Source of the DNA: VRUE01 sp963720805
Lineage (GTDB): Bacteria; Actinomycetota; Thermoleophilia; Solirubrobacterales; 70-9
Assembly: GCA_963720805.1 (NCBI GenBank)
Contig: CAVRGT010000005.1
Span: 1 to 64,000 of the forward strand
Length of the DNA stretch: 64,000 bases
Reading direction: 5' to 3'
Part shown: positions 54,692 to 63,036 of the stretch, piece by piece
How the letters are laid out: the number at the start of each line of letters is the position of its first letter
Numbering within the stretch: the first letter of the stretch is position 1
Translations under genes and position numbers: made by a program
Notes under the pieces: model-generated
What the model was told of the DNA's origin: nothing
The model's database searches: none
The model's input: the letters and a program-made list of their open reading frames with translations, nothing else

Positions 54692-55394
54692 TCCGGGCGC
54701 TGGCGCGGGGCTGGAGTCTCCGCCGCCGCGGTGTGACACGCCGGCCCGGCGCTGGCGCCGCTCGTCCCGGGCCTCGGGCTCGGCGCTGGGGATCACCCAC
54801 ACCGTGCCGGGCGCCGACGGCGTCGCCCTCACCTTCGATGACGGCCCACATCCGCAGGGCACCCCAGCGGTGCTGGAGACACTGCGCGAGCGCGGCGCCA
54901 CGGCCACCTTCTTCCTCGCCGGCGAGCAGGTCGAGCGACGCCCGGCACTGGCGGCGGAGATCGTCGCCGCGGGCCACCGGGTCGAGCTGCACTGCCATCG
55001 CCACCGCAACCTGCTGCGACTCGGCGTGGGCCAGTTCATCGACGACGCCGAGCGCGGCGCGGGCGGCGATCGAGGAGGCGAGCGGCCAGGCGATCGCCGA
55101 TTACCGCCCGCCCTACGGGATCTTCAGCGCCGCGACGCTGCGCGCGGTGCAGCGCCGCGGCTGGCGCCCGCTGCTCTGGTCGCGCTGGGGCAAGGACTGG
55201 GCGCGAGAGCGCGACTGCCGAGCTCGATCGCGCGTCGCTCGAGCGCCGGCATCGCGGCCGGCGACATCGTCCTCCTGCACGATGCCGACTACTACAGCGC
55301 GCGCGGCTCCTGGGTGCGTACAGCGGCGGCGCTGCCGCCGATCCTCGATGAGATCGAGGCCTGCGGGCTAAAGACGGCCTCGCTGCGCCGCTGA
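54688..55394 (+). pseudogene. NodB-type polysaccharide deacetylase, several indels
   Basis: The deacetylase motifs are all present in order. They are VALTFDDGPHPQGTP (catalytic Asp and metal Asp), ELHCHRHRN (metal His pair), DYRPPYGIF, LLWSRWGKDW, and DIVLLHDADYY. At least three frame changes (about 54760, 55055, 55215) split them. The TTG start overlaps the upstream stop as TTGA. The family removes acetyl groups from chitin-like or peptidoglycan sugars. An N-terminal Pro/Leu-rich stretch suggests export. Confidence 0.75.
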
Positions 55395-55587
55395 GTCGGC
55401 GGCGCGAGGGTCCACTGATCGCAGCCGGCAAACGCTTCGTCGAGGCGTCTGCGCCATCGCGCTCGCGCGGCCGATCCTGGTCGAAGATTTCCCTAGGCAT
55501 GACTCTCCGTCCTGTAGGGGGTTATGGAACCTCCGCCTGGAACCTTCGCCTCTCGATCGGACGAAAAACATGCAAGTAGCGAAAAAG

Positions 55588-55606
55588 AACGCGCAGCTTG
55601 CGCGTT
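55588..55606 (-). terminator. Rho-independent-like terminator after the alpha/beta hydrolase
   Basis: A 7-bp stem (AACGCGC, loop AGCTT, GCGCGTT) has an A-rich run on the left. Read on the minus strand this gives a GC hairpin followed by TTCTTTTT, just past the hydrolase stop. The T-run TTTT on the other side could also serve the rightward genes. The rest of 55395-55611 shows no gene. Confidence 0.6.
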
Positions 55607-55611
55607 TTGCC

Positions 55612-56455
55612 TCAATCCTGCTGGACGAATGTGGCGATCTCGTCGGCCAGGCGTGCGGGCTGGTCGAGCGCCACGAACGTGCCCGCGTCGGGGATCTCGA
55701 CGAGGCGGGCGTTCGGCGTCTCCTTCGCCAGGCGTTCCGCGTAGGAGATCGGGAAGAACTTGTCGCCGGGTGCCCAGGTGAGCAGCAGCGGCAGCTCGGA
55801 TTCGCTCAGCCGCTCGGCTGCCTCCAGCGTGTAGCGCTTGTTCATCCCGGCCGTGACCTTCGTCGCGTCGCGCTTGACGCCGGGATCGCTGAGGCTGGGG
55901 CGCATCCAGGAGGCGATCAGGTCGGCCGGTATCTCGGTGCGGGCGAAGGGCTTGAAGGCCGCTACGGGCGAGGGCGCCGATGCGGAAGGGCGCCGAGAGC
56001 ACGGTCATACCGCCGGGCAGCTTGGCGAGGGGCGGCATCGCCTTGAAGATCCCCGGCGGGAAGTTCTCGTGGGTGTCGCAGTTGGTCAGCACCAGCCGTC
56101 CGATTCGCTCGGGGTGGCGGGTGACCAGGACCTGCGACATCGCGCCGCCGGAGTCGTTGCCGACGATCGTCACGTCCTCGAGCTCGAGTGCATCGAGGAA
56201 GCTCGCGATCAGCGCGGCGATGCCGGGAGGGGAGAGGTCGGCATCGGGGTTCATCGCGACCTGGTGGGCGCCGATCGGCCAATCGGGCGCAATGCAGCGG
56301 CAGCGGTCCGAGAGCGGGTCGACGACACCGTCCCAGAGCCTGCCGTCGACCAGGAAGCCGTGGACGAAGACCACCGCTTTTCCATCGCCGGCTTCGCGAT
56401 AGCGAATCCGCCCCGCCGGCAACTCGATCTCATGGCGCTGATTAGTCTCGGTCAT
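55612..56455 (-). CDS. Alpha/beta-fold hydrolase, one frameshift
   Basis: The fold is clear: oxyanion strand VVFVHGFLVDGRLWDGV, nucleophile elbow VGNDSGGAMSQ (Asp as nucleophile, as in dehalogenase and epoxide-hydrolase-like members), acidic residue in LLTWAPGDKFFP and a late DAGTFVALDQP segment. The last holds Thr-Phe where the catalytic His is usual (GH-F). That could be a true loss or a base change. An extra base near 55965 divides the protein; corrected length is 280. It is divergent from a TetR regulator across 42 bases, which probably controls it. Confidence 0.78.
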
Positions 56456-56497
56456 GTGCCCAGGGCCTCCTCGTTGGGTAAGATAAATACAGACAGT

Positions 56498-57103
56498 ATG
56501 AATGTTACCAAGCGAACCCAAGCTGAGCGCTCCGATGCGACCCGTGCCGCTTTGGTTGCGGCGGCCCGGCCGCTGTTTGCCCAACGCGGCTACGCCGGTG
56601 TCGGCACTGAAGAGATCGTGCGGGCGGCCGGCGTAACTCGGGGCGCGCTCTACCACCACTTCGAGGGCAAGCGCGAGCTCTTCGAGGCGGTATACGTGCA
56701 GATCGAGATCGAGTTGGCGGAGCGGATCGCGGCCGGGGCGCTGGAGGCCAACGCGGCCTCGCCGTTGGAGGCGATGCGGGCCGGGACCGAGATGTTCCTC
56801 CGGGTCAGCACCGAGCCCGAGGCGCAGCGGATCGTCCTCCTCGACGGCCCCTCGGTGCTCGGCTGGGATCGCTGGCGCGAGATCGCCGCCGAGCACGGGC
56901 TCGGCTTGATCGAAGCGACCCTGCAAGCGGCGATCGAGGCCGGCGCGATCGACCAACAGCCGGTGCGGCCCCTCGCTCACGTCCTGATGGGCGCCCTCGA
57001 TGAGGCGGCGATGCTGGTGGCGCGGGCCGCCGACCCCGAGCAGATGCGAGTCGAAGTGGGGCGGACACTCGCCGCCCTGCTCGACGGTCTCAGCCGCGAG
57101 TAG
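56498..57103 (+). CDS. TetR-family transcriptional repressor
   Basis: This 201-residue protein has the TetR helix-turn-helix at residues 10-56 (LFAQRGYAGVGTEEIVRAAG, then VTRGALYHHFEGKRELF). A helical ligand domain follows. It is divergent from the hydrolase, and the 42-base gap contains the AT-rich ATAC-AGACA-GTAT, a possible half-palindromic operator overlapping its own start. The effector is unknown. Confidence 0.87.
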   Translation: MNVTKRTQAERSDATRAALVAAARPLFAQRGYAGVGTEEIVRAAGVTRGALYHHFEGKRELFEAVYVQIEIELAERIAAGALEANAASPLEAMRAGTEMFLRVSTEPEAQRIVLLDGPSVLGWDRWREIAAEHGLGLIEATLQAAIEAGAIDQQPVRPLAHVLMGALDEAAMLVARAADPEQMRVEVGRTLAALLDGLSRE

Positions 57104-58612
57104 CCCTGATCGTCGGCTCGGTGGACGGCGGGTCGGTGACGTTCAGATCCGGGCGGGTGAGGGCGGTGCGGCGCGACTCCTTCTGCGCGTACATGCGCAC
57201 GTCGGCGAGCTGCAGGGCCGCCGAGGGGTCGCCGGCCTCGGCCGGGATCGTCGCGGCTCCCCATGAGGAGCCGACCTCGACCCCGCGATCGTTCGTGGTC
57301 AACGCTTCGGTGGCCGCCTTTGCCACGGCCTCGAAGCGCTCCTCGTCGCAGGTCAGCAGCAGGCAGAACTCATCGCCGCCGATCCGGTAGGCCGATCCGT
57401 CGTCCCAGCCGACGCTTTCAAGGCGCAGCCGAGCCGGCCCAGCAGCCGGTCTCCGGCGGGGTGGCCGAAGGTGTCGTTGTAGCGCTTGAAACCGTTGAGG
57501 TCGAAGAGGTAGAGCATCGCCGGCTGCGTCTCGCTCGCTCGCTCACAGGTCTCCGCCAACTCGATCTCCATGCGGCCGCGGTTGCCGAGGCCGGTCAGCG
57601 AGTCGGTGCGTACCTCCTCCAGCAGGCGGCGATTCTCGCGGTCGCTCATCGCCAAGCGGACGATCACGGCGGACATCGTCGCCGCCCAGAGGATCGTCGA
57701 GAGGCCCCCGGTAGCGCTGTTGTACTGCATCGCGAAGAGCCCGATCATCACCGCCGCGAAGACGGCGGGGACGATGATCTCGCGACGCTCGTCCTGCGAT
57801 GAGGTGATCTCCGCCGCTTCCACGGGCTGCCAGACGGCCGCGCCGAGGCAGACCGCGGCAATCAGGTAAATCGGGTCGATCCATCCGCCGCCAGGGAGGA
57901 CTCCTTCGGTCGATTGCAGCGTGTAGGCGATATCGGCGATCACCAGGGCGCCGAGACCGGCGAGCAGCAGCGACCAGGTGCGTCCCGGCCGCCAACCGGT
58001 CAGGGCGATCACGCCGACGACCATCGAGAGCATCGCGATGTCGCCGAGCGGGTAGGAGAGGGTCGTCAGCATTTCCAGCGTCGTCCCGGTCGCCTTCTCG
58101 GCGACGAAGTCGAAGACGAAGGCGGTGCCCAGCGCCGCGGTGCCGAGCGCGGCGATCAGGCCGTCCATCCAGAGCCGCCACTTGATCTCGTGCGCCCGCG
58201 CTCGCACCAGCATCGCCAGGCCGACGTAGGCGAGCGGGTAAAAGGCGATGTAGCCGATGTCCGCCGGCGACGGATACGGAGCGGAGGCGTTGCCTTCGAT
58301 GAAGAGCGTCCAGTAGATCTCGCTGACGCCCCAGCTGAGCAGCGCGGCGCCGATCCAAAGCCAGGCGGCGTGCTCGCGCGGATAGTCAGAGGCCCTGATC
58401 AGGCAGGCCAGGCCGGCACCGAGGACGACGGCGTCGTAGAGCGCTTCGCTGATCGCGAAATCGAGGCCGGCGCCGATACCGAGCCAGTCGTGCAGGGCGA
58501 CCACGGCGGTGCCGCCGAGCAGCAACACGGCGAGACCGCGGCGAAGTAGGCGCGCGACGTTGGATTGTCCTCGGGCGATCTCCGTGGTTTCCACTGATCG
58601 AGCTATCGGCAC
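57090..58612 (-). CDS. Membrane-bound diguanylate cyclase, one frameshift
   Basis: The N-terminal 270 residues hold about eight membrane helices in an uncharacterised sensory arrangement. A GGDEF domain follows: TDSLTGLGNRGRM, then LYLFDLNGFKRYNDTFGHPAGDRLL, and the active site RIGGDEFCLL. One missing base near 57432, between GRLG and LRLESVGW, breaks the frame; corrected length is 507. It makes the second messenger c-di-GMP from GTP. I see no RxxD inhibitory site in the usual position. The GTG start is at 58612. Confidence 0.85.
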
Positions 58613-58673
58613 GAGAGAGCCGATTCACAACCCCTGGAGCAGCCGCTTGCGCGAGTCATCTAGACTGAAGGGC

Positions 58674-58889
58674 GTGAAAAGCGGAATTCATCCTGATTAC
58701 ACGCTGGCAAACGTGCACTGCTCCTGCGGGAACCAGTTCTACACGCGCTCGACGGAGGCCGACCTGCACGTCGAGCTCTGCTCCGAGTGCCACCCGTTCT
58801 ACACCGGCAAGCAGAAGCTGGTCGACACGGGCGGCAGGGTCGAGCGCTTCCAGCGCCGCGCTGCCAAGCACGCCAAGGCCGGGAGGTAA
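58674..58889 (+). CDS. rpmE: 50S ribosomal protein L31, zinc-binding type
   Basis: This 71-residue protein has the typical opening VKSGIHPDYTLANVHCSCGN and the zinc ligands Cys in HCSCG and LCSECHPFYTGKQK. The presence of the cysteines marks the zinc-containing form. The GTG start fits the conserved N-terminus. The order rpmE, DUF1385, prfA, prmC, tsaC is conserved in Gram-positive bacteria. Confidence 0.93.
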   Translation: MKSGIHPDYTLANVHCSCGNQFYTRSTEADLHVELCSECHPFYTGKQKLVDTGGRVERFQRRAAKHAKAGR

Positions 58890-58892
58890 GCC

Positions 58893-59909
58893 GTGAGCCC
58901 AGAGCTGGGCTCGCCGCAAACCGAAGCTGCCGCCCCGTCCAAGAACGGGGCCGATCCGCTGCGCATGCCCGACGGCGCGCTGGTCGCCAAACGCGACGCG
59001 CCGGTCGGCGGCCAGGCTGTGCTCGAGGGCGTGATGATGCGCGGCATCTCGGTCTGGGCCGTGGCGGTGCGCCGGCCCGACGGCGAGATCGAGATCAGCT
59101 CCGATCCGATCCGACCCTGGGCCACCCGCCACCGGCTCTGGCGCCTGCCGGTGTTGCGCGGCGTCGTCGCCCTCGGCGAGTCGCTGAAGATTGGCTTCCG
59201 AGCCCTGGCGATCTCCGCCAACGCTCAGCTCGAGGAGGACGAGGAGGGCGAGCCCGAAGAGATCGGCGGCTGGATGTGGGGCCTGACGATCGCCTTCTCG
59301 ATGCTGCTCGCCGTCGGCCTCTTCTTCGTCGTCCCGGTCGGCCTCACCAGCCTGATCAAGGACAAGCTCGGCTCGCCCTTCCTCTTCTGGCTGGTCGAGG
59401 GCGTGCTTCGTACCGGCATCTTCATCGCTTACATCGGCGCGATCAGCCGTCTCAAGGACCTGCGCCGGGTATTCGAGTACCACGGCGCCGAGCACAAGAC
59501 GATCTCGTGTTATGAGGCCGAAGACGAGCTGACGCCCGCCCGGGCGAAGCTCTACTCGCGCCTGCACCCGCGCTGCGGCACCAGCTTCCTGCTGATCGTG
59601 ATGGTGCTGGCGATCTTCGTCTTCGCCCCGATCGGGCTGCCCGCCTGGTATTGGCTGGTCCTCTCGCGGATCGTCGGCATCCCGCTGATCGCCGGCCTCT
59701 CCTACGAGGTGATCAAGTGGGCCGGCAAGAACCGGCGTAAGCGCTGGGTGCGGGCGATCATGTGGCCGGGTCTGATGCTGCAGAACCTGACCACCCGCGA
59801 GCCCGACGAGGAAGAGCTGGCGGTCGCGATTGCCTCGCTGCAGGCCGTGCTGGCTCGTGAGTCGCCCGAGGATGCCGCCGGGCAGCAGCACATCGAGATC
59901 GTCGCTTAG
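58893..59909 (+). CDS. DUF1385 membrane protein (YqhQ-like)
   Basis: This 338-residue protein has the family blocks PVGGQAVLEGVMMRG, EYHGAEHKTISCYEAEDELT and HPRCGTSFLLIVM, and four or five membrane helices. The conserved His, Glu and Cys between the helices suggest a metal-dependent or lipid-related role, but the function is not established. GTG start 3 bases after rpmE. Co-occurrence with prfA and prmC is the usual context. Confidence 0.88.
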   Translation: MSPELGSPQTEAAAPSKNGADPLRMPDGALVAKRDAPVGGQAVLEGVMMRGISVWAVAVRRPDGEIEISSDPIRPWATRHRLWRLPVLRGVVALGESLKIGFRALAISANAQLEEDEEGEPEEIGGWMWGLTIAFSMLLAVGLFFVVPVGLTSLIKDKLGSPFLFWLVEGVLRTGIFIAYIGAISRLKDLRRVFEYHGAEHKTISCYEAEDELTPARAKLYSRLHPRCGTSFLLIVMVLAIFVFAPIGLPAWYWLVLSRIVGIPLIAGLSYEVIKWAGKNRRKRWVRAIMWPGLMLQNLTTREPDEEELAVAIASLQAVLARESPEDAAGQQHIEIVA

Positions 59910-59920
59910 TAAGGACAGGC

Positions 59921-60316
59921 CTAGCGGCCGCCCCAACCCCAGAGGGTCGCGATCGAGATCTTCCAGCTGCCTTCTACTCGCTTGAGCACGAGTGAGGGGT
60001 CACATGAGTGTTCGTAGGGGGAGCCGGCCGCAACCCGGGCGCTGACCTGCCAGAGCTCGCGAACGTAGGCGACGTCGCCGGCGACGAGCACGTTGCTCTG
60101 CTCGACCTCGATCCGGACGCGGCGTGAAATCAGCTGCGCGAGCAGAGGGCGGATGTGCTCGCGATCATGGATCGCGGTCGCGTCGGGCGTCAAGAGGCAG
60201 GCGTCGCGGGCGAAGCATCCAGTTGCAGCATCGAGGTTTCCCGATCCGATCAGCTTGGGCAGGGCGAGGCAGGCGATGCGCGTGGCCGGCGCCGCGACGA
60301 GTGTGTCTGTTTTCAT
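59921..60316 (-). CDS. SnoaL-like / NTF2-fold protein
   Basis: This 131-residue protein has the cone-shaped NTF2 pattern: a helical start, LIGSGNLDAATGCFARDACLLTPDATAIHDREHI, and a C-terminal beta sheet ending WKISIATLWGWGG. Such proteins are isomerases, cyclases or simple binding proteins; no catalytic pair can be assigned. The ATG at 60316 is preferred because GGAGG lies 5 bases upstream. It interrupts the housekeeping run on the opposite strand. Confidence 0.75.
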   Translation of the reverse strand: MKTDTLVAAPATRIACLALPKLIGSGNLDAATGCFARDACLLTPDATAIHDREHIRPLLAQLISRRVRIEVEQSNVLVAGDVAYVRELWQVSARVAAGSPYEHSCDPSLVLKRVEGSWKISIATLWGWGGR

Positions 60317-60371
60317 CTCAGCCTCCAATGCGAAATTCGCGAAGCGTTTCCCGTTGAACTAGCTAGCTATC

Positions 60372-60400
60372 ACAGTAGCCGGAGCTATTGTGCTAGTCAA
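60372..60400 (-). promoter_or_regulatory. Promoter of the SnoaL-like gene
   Basis: On the minus strand TTGACT (60395-60400) and TACTGT (60372-60377) are separated by 17 bases, an ideal housekeeping sigma spacing. The ATG follows 56 bases further. The same pair of hexamers with the same spacing precedes the GntR gene at 63037. Confidence 0.65.
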
Positions 60401-60469
60401 CTGGCACACTATTTCGGAGCCGAATCGTGCCGGAATCGCGATCTGTGATCCCCGTCTATGTTGTGAGAT

Positions 60470-61537
60470 GTGATCGATTCACTGGTCGACCAGATCGAAG
60501 CGCGCTTCGCCGAGCTCGAGGCGCAGATGTCGGATCCCGCCGTGATCGGGGACCGGGAGCGCTACGCGGAGGTTGGCCGCGGCTACCGCGAGCTGCAGCC
60601 GGCGCGGGAGCTGGCGGTCGAGTACCGCAAGCTGAAGGACGATCTCGATGGCGCGCGGGAGCTGCTGGCCGAAGACGGGGAGGACTCGGAGCTGCAGACG
60701 ATGGTCGAGGAGGCGCCGCCGCGGATCGAGGCGCTCGAAGAGGAGATCCGCCTGGCGATGGTCGAGCGCGACCCAAACGACGCGAAGAACGTCCTGGTCG
60801 AGATCAGGGCCGGGACCGGCGGCGACGAGGCGGCCCTCTTCGCCGGCGATCTCTACAAGATGCTGACCCGCTACGCCGAAGAGCGCGGCTTCTCCACCGA
60901 GCCGCTCTCGCAGTCCAGCGCCGAGGTCGGCGGTTTTAAGGAGGTGACCTTCGCGATCAAGGGCGAGGGCGCCTACTCGATCTTCAAGTACGAGGGTGGC
61001 ACGCACCGGGTGCAGCGGGTGCCCGAAACCGAGTCGCAGGGTCGGATCCACACCTCGACCGCGACGGTCGCCGTCCTGCCCGAGGCCGAGGAGGTCGAGG
61101 TCGAGATCAACCAGGGCGACCTGCAGGTCGACGTCTACCGCTCCTCCGGGCCCGGCGGTCAGTCGGTCAACACCACCGACTCGGCGGTGCGGATCACCCA
61201 CAAACCGAGCGGAATCGTCGTCTCGATGCAGGACGAGAAGTCGCAGCTGCAAAACAAGGAGCGGGCGATGCGGGTGCTGCGAGCGCGCCTCTACGAGCGC
61301 GAGCTGGCCGAACAGCACGCGAAGATCGACTCCGAGCGCAAGGCCCAGGTCGGCAGCGGCGAGCGCTCCGAGAAGGTCCGTACCTACAACTTTCCCCAGG
61401 GCCGCGTGACCGATCACAGGATCAAGCACACCTCGCACAATCTCGAAGGTGTTCTCGGCGGCGAACTGGCCGAGTTCACCGAGGCGCTGGGCGCGGAGGA
61501 GAAGAGGCAGCGCCTCGAGACCGCCGCGGCGGGATGA
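60470..61537 (+). CDS. prfA: Peptide chain release factor 1
   Basis: This 355-residue protein has the GGQ motif in YRSSGPGGQSVNTTDSA, the class I release factor blocks EIRAGTGGDEAALFAGDL and THRVQRVPETESQGRIHTST, and a basic C-terminus. It reads UAA and UAG and releases the peptide. The Gln of GGQ is probably methylated by PrmC, encoded next with a 4-base overlap. Start GTG at 60470. Confidence 0.95.
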   Translation: MIDSLVDQIEARFAELEAQMSDPAVIGDRERYAEVGRGYRELQPARELAVEYRKLKDDLDGARELLAEDGEDSELQTMVEEAPPRIEALEEEIRLAMVERDPNDAKNVLVEIRAGTGGDEAALFAGDLYKMLTRYAEERGFSTEPLSQSSAEVGGFKEVTFAIKGEGAYSIFKYEGGTHRVQRVPETESQGRIHTSTATVAVLPEAEEVEVEINQGDLQVDVYRSSGPGGQSVNTTDSAVRITHKPSGIVVSMQDEKSQLQNKERAMRVLRARLYERELAEQHAKIDSERKAQVGSGERSEKVRTYNFPQGRVTDHRIKHTSHNLEGVLGGELAEFTEALGAEEKRQRLETAAAG

Positions 61538-62358
61538 CCCGCGAGGCGCTGAGCGCGTCGGTTGACGCATTGCGGGCCGCGGGCGTCGAAGACCCTCGCC
61601 TCGACGCCGAACTGCTGCTCGCCGAGGCGACCGGATGGGAGCGGGCGCACCTGGTGGCGAACCCCGAGGAGGAGATCCCGCCGGCCGCCACACGGCGCTT
61701 CGCCGAGATGGTGCGCCGTCGCCTGCGCCGCGAGCCGGTTGCATACATCCTCGGCAGGCGAGGGTTTCGTCATCTCCAGCTTGCCGTCGATCACCGGGTG
61801 TTGATCCCGCGGCCGGAGAGCGAGCTCCTGGTCGAGCTCGCGCTCGAGCTGCAACCGCACAGCGTGCTCGACGTCGGTACCGGCTCGGGCGCCCTCGCGC
61901 TGGCAATCGCCGCGGAGCTTCCCGACGCTCGGATCGCTGCCACCGACACCTCGGCCGGCGCTCTCGCGGTGGCCGCCGCCAACGCTGAGCGGCTCGGCCT
62001 TGCGGCACGGGTCGAGTTCTCCGCGGGCACCTTGCCCCCCCGCAGTGAGGGATTTGACCTCGTCGTCGCGAATCTTCCCTATGTGAGCGAGCGGGAGTGG
62101 GGAGGACTGCAACGCGAGGTAACCGAGTGGGAGCCACGCGAGGCGCTGCTCGCCGGGCCGGAGGGACTCGACGTCTTCCGCGCTGTCGTCCCGGCACTGG
62201 CCGCGGCCACCGACACCCTTGCTTTGGAGATCGGTCAGGGCCAGGCTGCCGCGGTGGGGGAGATCCTGCGCGCGGGCGGCTATCAAGCGATTGATTCACG
62301 GCCGGATCTGGCCGGGATCGAGCGCCTCTTGATCGGCCGCCGAGAGTCCGTCGCATGA
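61534..62358 (+). CDS. prmC: Release factor glutamine methyltransferase
   Basis: This 274-residue enzyme has an N-terminal helical domain, the SAM site LDVGTGSGALALAIAAELPD and the catalytic loop VVANLPYVSEREW. The usual NPPY motif is NLPY here. It methylates the Gln of the GGQ motif in release factors. It overlaps prfA by 4 bases and the next gene by 4 bases. Confidence 0.92.
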   Translation: MTREALSASVDALRAAGVEDPRLDAELLLAEATGWERAHLVANPEEEIPPAATRRFAEMVRRRLRREPVAYILGRRGFRHLQLAVDHRVLIPRPESELLVELALELQPHSVLDVGTGSGALALAIAAELPDARIAATDTSAGALAVAAANAERLGLAARVEFSAGTLPPRSEGFDLVVANLPYVSEREWGGLQREVTEWEPREALLAGPEGLDVFRAVVPALAAATDTLALEIGQGQAAAVGEILRAGGYQAIDSRPDLAGIERLLIGRRESVA

Positions 62359-62987
62359 CCGTGACTGTCTCGGTCGAGCGCGATGGATCCGACAGCGCCC
62401 GCACTGGCCTCGAGCTCTGCATCGCCGCCGGGGGAGTCGCCGTCTTCCCAGCCGACGGCCTCTACGGCTTGGCCTGCGACCCGCTCAACCAGGTGGCGAT
62501 CGAGCGGATTCAACGGATCAAGGGTCGCGACGACGGCAAGCCCTCCGCCATCCTTTACTTCTCGCCGCCGGCCATGCGGGAGCTGGTGGGGGGTTTCGGC
62601 GAGCGCACCCGGGCCGCGGTTGGGGCGCTGCTGCCCGGTCCGGTGACCCTGGTCGTCGACAACCCCGAGCATCGCTATCCCCTGGCCTGCCGCGAGGATC
62701 CGGGGCGGCTGGGGGTGCGCCTGATCGAGGGGCCACTGGCGGGAATGATGTTGCCGATCTTCCAGACCTCGGCGAATCACAGCGGCGAGCCCGCGCCCGC
62801 GATCTTTGCCGACGTTCCTCGCAGCGTTCTCAGCGCGGTCGACGTCGCGATCGACGGCGGCGCCCTGAACGGATCGCCGTCAACCGTGGTCGACGTGGCC
62901 TCGCTCGATTCAGGCGGAGAGTGGATCGTCTTGCGCCAGGGCGGGATGTTGGCGGAGGAGCTGCGGGAGCGCCTCGCCGCCGTCTAA
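62355..62987 (+). CDS. tsaC: L-threonylcarbamoyladenylate synthase (TsaC/Sua5 family)
   Basis: This 210-residue YrdC-fold protein has AAGGVAVFPADGLYGLACD, IKGRDDGKPSAILY and the late FQTSANHSGEPAP. It makes threonylcarbamoyl-AMP for the t6A modification of tRNA. The C-terminal Sua5 domain is absent, so it is the short TsaC type. Its position after prmC is conserved. Confidence 0.9.
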   Translation: MTVTVSVERDGSDSARTGLELCIAAGGVAVFPADGLYGLACDPLNQVAIERIQRIKGRDDGKPSAILYFSPPAMRELVGGFGERTRAAVGALLPGPVTLVVDNPEHRYPLACREDPGRLGVRLIEGPLAGMMLPIFQTSANHSGEPAPAIFADVPRSVLSAVDVAIDGGALNGSPSTVVDVASLDSGGEWIVLRQGGMLAEELRERLAAV

Positions 62988-62990
62988 ATA

Positions 62991-63028
62991 CTGTTCTAGT
63001 TGACTAGAACAGGGGAATTCCCTACTGT
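62991..63028 (+). promoter_or_regulatory. Promoter and palindromic operator of the GntR gene
   Basis: A perfect palindrome with arms CTGTTCTAG (62991-62999) and CTAGAACAG (63004-63012) overlaps the -35 TTGACT (63000-63005). The -10 TACTGT (63023-63028) follows after 17 bases. The ATG is 8 bases beyond, so the mRNA is probably leaderless. The layout fits autorepression by the encoded GntR protein. Confidence 0.7.
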
Positions 63029-63036
63029 GTGATCTG

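Noticed and set aside
783..55215. Apparent placement of every extra base exactly at a codon boundary
   Set aside because: Between the last codon of one frame and the first codon of the next there are four bases, and removing the first or last always yields a boundary position. The pattern is built into the inference and is not evidence for programmed frameshifting.
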